A DNA stretch of 8,687 nt from contig JANRJF010000346.1 of assembly GCA_033764095.1 (NCBI GenBank), forward strand, positions 1 through 8,687. Direction: 5' to 3'. Of this stretch, positions 5,685-8,687 are shown one piece after another (positions within the stretch are counted from its first letter, which is position 1; every line of letters starts with the position of its first letter). Source of the stretch: JBDTMT01 sp033764095. GTDB lineage: Bacteria > Desulfobacterota > Binatia > HRBIN30 > CADEER01. The position numbers and the translations under genes are program-made. Under the pieces are notes generated by a model. It was given only the letters and a program-made list of their open reading frames with translations, was not told the origin of the DNA and searched no databases.

Positions 5685-8351
5685 ATGCGATCACGCGCCA
5701 TACAGGGATGCTGCGCCGTACTGCTCGGGGCGCTGCTCGCGCAGCTCGATGCGCGAGCCGCGGCGGCGACGGTGTGGAACGTACCGGGCGACGGTTCGAA
5801 CGTCTGTACCAGCGGCAATCCGAACTGCAACACCATCCAGCAGGCGGTGACCGCGGCGGTGGCCGGCGACAGCATCGCCATCGGCGCCGGCACCTTCAGC
5901 GGCGCCGGCAACCAGACGATCGTGGTCAACAAGATGCTGACCATCAGCGGCGCCGGGCGCACCAATACCGTCGTCGCGCCGTCGGGCACCTATGCGTTCT
6001 CGATCCGCGCCAACGACGTCACCATCTCCGACCTGACCCTGCAGGGCGGCACGGTCGGCGTGCTGTTCTCCAACGCCAGCACCGACAACGCGCTGCTGCG
6101 CCGCATCGACTTCAGCGGCAACACCACGCGCGGCATCGACTTCTCGCTCAGCGCCGCGTTCGCCGCCACCGACGTGACGATCGACGACTGCGCCTTCGCG
6201 ACGCCGAACATCGGCATTCGCATGGCGTCCACCGCGCACGTCAACGGCCTGGCGATCAGCGCTTCATCGTTCACCGGCAACATCTACGGCATGTACGTCG
6301 CCAACGACGGCAACAGCTCGGAGCTGCGCAACCTGACGATCAGCACCACCACCTTCAGCAACAACTCGGCGTACGCCATCTACGCCGAGGAGATGCGCGA
6401 GTCGGTGATCGAGGACTCGACGTTCACCAACAACAAGGTCGGCATCGGGCTGCTGAAGTTCTACGCCGCCGCGCTGGCGATGGGCGACGTCACCATTCGC
6501 CGCAACACGTTCACCCAGACCGCCGGCTCGGCGATCGACTTCGAGGTGTACAGCAGTGCGCTCTTCGACGACGTCACCATCGCGGACAACACCATCGGCC
6601 TCGACGTCGCGGCGCTGACCAGCAACGCCTCGGCGATCTTCGTCATGCTCACCCACACGCAGACGCACGCGCCGGTGCACCTGACCGGCAACACCATCAC
6701 GCTGTCCGGCAGCTTCGGCGCGGCGACCGCGGCCTACGCCGTCCGCCTGCGCCGCAACGGCCCGGTCACGCTGACCGGCAACGTGCTCGACGGCGGCGGG
6801 GTCGGCGGCAGCGGCAACACCCCGGCCACCTCCGGCCTGTACGTCGAGGCAGTGGCCAGCAGCGGCACGATGCCGGCGACCACTACGATCAGCGGCTCCT
6901 GCAACCGTATCACCGGCTTCCGCAACGGCGTCAGCGTGTTCGATTCGCTGGCCGGCGCCTATGGCGGGCTGGTCGCCGGCGCGACGGTGGACCTCGACGG
7001 CAACGATCTCTCCGGCAACTCGGACTACGGCCTGATCAACGGCGTCGCGGCGCAGACGGTCGGCGCGCAGAACGTCTGGTGGGGCTGCGCCGCCGGGCCC
7101 GGCAACCCGGGCTGCGACGCGATCGCCGGCGCGGTCGACGCGAGCGGTCCGGCGGCCGCCTCCGACGCCTGCACGGCGTGCAGCAACGCGGCGCAGTGCG
7201 ACGACGCCAATCCGTGCACGGTCGACGCCTGCAGCGACACCTGCAGCCACGCCGCCGGCAACGCCGGGGCGCCCTGCCGCGCCGCTGCCGGCGCCTGCGA
7301 CCTGGCGGAGAGCTGCGACGGCGCCAGCCCCAGCTGCCCGGCCGACCTGAAGAGCAGCGCCGCGTGCCGTCCGGCGGTCGACGTGTGCGATGCCGCCGAG
7401 TCGTGCGACGGGGTGGGCAACGACTGCCCGGCGGACGCCAAGAACAGCGGCGTCTGCCGCGCCAGCGCCGGCGCCTGCGACCTGGCGGAGAGCTGCGACG
7501 GCGTCGCCGACGCCTGTCCCGCCGACGTGCTGGTCGCCGCCAACACCGTCTGCCGCGCCGCCGCCGGCGTCTGCGACCTGGCGGAGACGTGCGACGGCGC
7601 CGCGCCGAACTGCCCGACGGACGCCAAGAGCAGCGCCGTGTGCCGCGCCAGCGCCGGCGCCTGCGACGTGGCGGAGAGCTGCGACGGCAGCGGCGACGTC
7701 TGCCCGAACGATACGCTGCAGCCAGACGGCACCGCCTGCGGCGACGGCGCCTTCTGCAACGGCGCCGAGCAGTGCCAGGCCGGCGTCTGCCAGAGCGGCA
7801 CGCCGCCGTGCGCGCTGTCCTGCGACGAGGGCAGCGACACCTGCACGCTCTGCCCGGCGGCGCCGCAGAGCTGCCGCGCCGCGCTCAAGTCGGTGCTTGT
7901 GGTGCGCGACAAGACCGACGACACGCGCGACAAGCTGGTCTGGCGCTGGAACAAGGGCGAGGCGACGACGGTGGCGGAGTTCGGCGATCCGACCGACACC
8001 ACCGACTATGCCCTGTGCTTCTACGACGCCGGCACCCTGGTCGGCTCGGCGCTCGTCCCGGCCGGCGCGCCCAACTGGCAGACCGCCGGCACCAAGGGCT
8101 ACAAGTTCAAGGACGCCGGCGGCACGCCGAACGGCATCGGCAAGGCGACGCTCAAGAGCGGCGCCGCCGACAAGGCCAAGGCCAAGCTCGGCGGCAAGGG
8201 CGCCAACCTGCCCAACCTGCCGCTGCCGTTCAGCGGACCGGTGAGCGTCCAGCTGGTCAACGGCACCTCCGGCCTCTGCTTCGGCGCCGACTACCAGGGC
8301 GCCGAGCTGCTCAAGAACGAGACCGGCATGCTGAAGGCCAAGTCGCAGTGA
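5685..8351 (+). CDS. Exported right-handed beta-helix protein with cysteine-rich repeats and a lineage-style C-terminal module
   Basis: This 888-aa protein opens with a signal peptide (MRSRAIQGCCAVLLGALLAQ, cut near ARA/AAA, residue 26). Residues about 30-480 look like a pectate-lyase-type parallel beta-helix: NTIQQAVTAAVAGDSIAIG, then many strands with GN/NN turns (FSGNTTRGIDF, FTGNIYGMYV, FTNNKVGIGL, DNTIGLDV, GNDLSGNSDYGL). It closes with NVWWGCAAGPGNPGCD (from residue 463), a motif I associate with the ends of such helices. Residues about 495-727 are Cys-rich, with five units of the form CDLAESCDGxxxxCPADxxxxxxxxCR. Residues 728-888 are a separate Lys-rich module (ALKSVLVVRDKTDDTRDKLV, KGYKFKDAGGTPNG, KGANLPNLPLPF, VSVQLVNGTSGLCFGA) without a named family known to me. 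No carbohydrate-lyase catalytic site can be assigned. Likely extracellular or surface-bound; function unknown. A GTDGT-like or sorting-signal tail (LPXTG, PEP-CTERM, MYXO-CTERM) is not present. Confidence 0.93.
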   Translation: MRSRAIQGCCAVLLGALLAQLDARAAAATVWNVPGDGSNVCTSGNPNCNTIQQAVTAAVAGDSIAIGAGTFSGAGNQTIVVNKMLTISGAGRTNTVVAPSGTYAFSIRANDVTISDLTLQGGTVGVLFSNASTDNALLRRIDFSGNTTRGIDFSLSAAFAATDVTIDDCAFATPNIGIRMASTAHVNGLAISASSFTGNIYGMYVANDGNSSELRNLTISTTTFSNNSAYAIYAEEMRESVIEDSTFTNNKVGIGLLKFYAAALAMGDVTIRRNTFTQTAGSAIDFEVYSSALFDDVTIADNTIGLDVAALTSNASAIFVMLTHTQTHAPVHLTGNTITLSGSFGAATAAYAVRLRRNGPVTLTGNVLDGGGVGGSGNTPATSGLYVEAVASSGTMPATTTISGSCNRITGFRNGVSVFDSLAGAYGGLVAGATVDLDGNDLSGNSDYGLINGVAAQTVGAQNVWWGCAAGPGNPGCDAIAGAVDASGPAAASDACTACSNAAQCDDANPCTVDACSDTCSHAAGNAGAPCRAAAGACDLAESCDGASPSCPADLKSSAACRPAVDVCDAAESCDGVGNDCPADAKNSGVCRASAGACDLAESCDGVADACPADVLVAANTVCRAAAGVCDLAETCDGAAPNCPTDAKSSAVCRASAGACDVAESCDGSGDVCPNDTLQPDGTACGDGAFCNGAEQCQAGVCQSGTPPCALSCDEGSDTCTLCPAAPQSCRAALKSVLVVRDKTDDTRDKLVWRWNKGEATTVAEFGDPTDTTDYALCFYDAGTLVGSALVPAGAPNWQTAGTKGYKFKDAGGTPNGIGKATLKSGAADKAKAKLGGKGANLPNLPLPFSGPVSVQLVNGTSGLCFGADYQGAELLKNETGMLKAKSQ
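7293..7748 (+). repeat. Five tandem cysteine-module repeats, 90-bp period
   Basis: The unit GCCTGCGACCTGGCGGAGAG, encoding ACDLAESCDG, begins at 7293, 7383, 7473, 7569 and 7659. The steps are 90, 90, 96 and 90 bases, so four modules are 30 residues and one is 32. Units one and three start with identical 30-base cores; unit two (CDAAESCDG) is the most diverged. Each module carries four cysteines in a constant pattern, probably forming disulfides outside the cytoplasm. Confidence 0.9.
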
Positions 8352-8363
8352 GGCGGACTCCGG
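8307..8363. repeat. Left arm of a terminal inverted repeat (genuine gene 3' end)
   Basis: These 57 bases, covering the last codons of the beta-helix gene and 12 bases after its stop, match the reverse complement of 8631-8687 at 49 of 57 positions. This arm keeps the coding sequence intact and is taken as the true one. Confidence 0.9.
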
Positions 8364-8687
8364 CGGGCGGGCGGCCGGCGGCGCCCCGCCCCCCCCCCCC
8401 CCCGTGGAACCCCCGCCGGGTGGGCGCCGGCGGGGGGGCGCGGGGCGCCCCGCTGCCGCGGGGGGGGGGGGGGGGGCGGCCGGGGCGGGGGCGCCGCGCC
8501 CCCCCCCCACGACCCCATCCGGATCGTCACCGATCCGGTTCGCTCTCACCGGGGAAGGGGATCACAGGATCACACACTCGCTGCGTCGAACGCTGCGGCC
8601 GGCGGCGCGGCGCCCCCCCCCCCCCCGCCCCCGGAGTCCGCCACACTGCGACATGGCCATCAGCAAGCCCGGCGCGGTCTTGAGCAG
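8352..8687. other. Low-quality or artefactual contig tail with homopolymer runs
   Basis: The segment has C runs of 15 (8389-8403), 10 (8499-8508) and 14 (8613-8626) and a G run of 17 (8460-8476), unlike anything in the first 8351 bases. Its final 57 bases are a degenerate inverted copy of the preceding gene's end. A perfect 8-bp hairpin, CCGGATCG (8519-8526) with CGATCCGG (8531-8538), loop TCAC, lies in the only normal-looking part (about 8509-8612). I see no gene. Frames that cross it, including an ATG at 8653, are not credible. Confidence 0.8.
8631..8687. repeat. Right arm of the terminal inverted repeat, degenerate copy
   Basis: Read on the minus strand, this is the end of the beta-helix gene again, with eight substitutions relative to 8307-8363: four A to T, three A to C and one C to G. 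The stop codon TGA becomes TGT. There are no gaps. The restricted spectrum of changes points to base-calling error on a fold-back or chimeric read, not to natural divergence. Confidence 0.85.

Noticed and set aside
7293..7748. CRISPR array, considered because of regular 90-base spacing
   Set aside because: The whole unit is repetitive and coding in one frame with conserved cysteines, and there are no unique spacers of constant size.
8389..8508. GC-rich terminator or G-quadruplex region after the beta-helix gene
   Set aside because: The runs of 10-17 identical bases coincide with the fold-back artefact, so no regulatory reading is safe.
6264..8549. 761-codon minus-strand frame opposite the beta-helix gene
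   Set aside because: It begins in the artefactual tail and is an Ala/Gly/Val/Arg-rich antisense of the real gene, a common effect of high GC content.
5621..8683. 1020-codon plus-strand frame overlapping the beta-helix gene
   Set aside because: It is an Arg-rich shifted reading of the Cys-repeat and beta-helix DNA, runs through the homopolymer tail, and shows no domain.
8653..8687. Possible start of a further gene (ATG at 8653)
   Set aside because: The sequence is the degenerate inverted copy of the previous gene's end, so the ATG is accidental.

Overview
The window looks like the end of a contig from a GC-rich, Gram-negative-type bacterium. It encodes one enzyme and three large secreted proteins. 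The style of the secreted proteins suggests an uncultured deltaproteobacterium-like lineage such as Candidatus Binatota or a relative: a dockerin-like dyad followed by a Thr-Pro linker and NHL repeats, chains of CDxAESCDG cysteine modules, and a C-terminal KSxLxVxDK...DKLxWxW module. This taxonomic guess rests on remembered protein style and not on a search.

Layout. Positions 1-885 (minus strand) hold the N-terminal 295 residues of a thiamine-diphosphate enzyme of the acetolactate synthase / 2-hydroxyacyl-CoA lyase superfamily, which runs off the left edge. Positions 886-1464 are a divergent intergenic stretch with no convincing gene. It is a patchwork of hairpins and short dispersed repeats. 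Positions 1465-3141 (+) encode a 558-aa exported fibre-like protein. Positions 3142-3380 are a spacer carrying a pair of inverted CCCCCCTT/AAGGGGGG hairpins that look like a REPIN/MITE-type repeat. Positions 3381-5534 (+) encode a 717-aa exported protein with a dockerin-like EF-hand pair, a Thr/Pro linker and about twelve NHL blades. Positions 5685-8351 (+) encode an 888-aa exported right-handed beta-helix protein with five 30-32-aa cysteine modules and a C-terminal module that I recognise only by style.

Positions 8352-8687 are abnormal. They contain homopolymer runs of 10-17 G or C, and the last 57 bases are an inverted, 49/57-identical copy of the 3' end of the preceding gene, with substitutions of only three kinds. 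This is most simply a sequencing or assembly artefact at a contig end, and nothing should be annotated as a gene there.

The three plus-strand genes each have their own spacer, and none overlap. They share a theme, being repetitive extracellular or surface proteins with signal peptides, but no pathway can be read from them. I found no RNA gene, CRISPR array, transposase, phage gene or defence system. The many long reading frames in other frames and on the opposite strand are by-products of high GC content.
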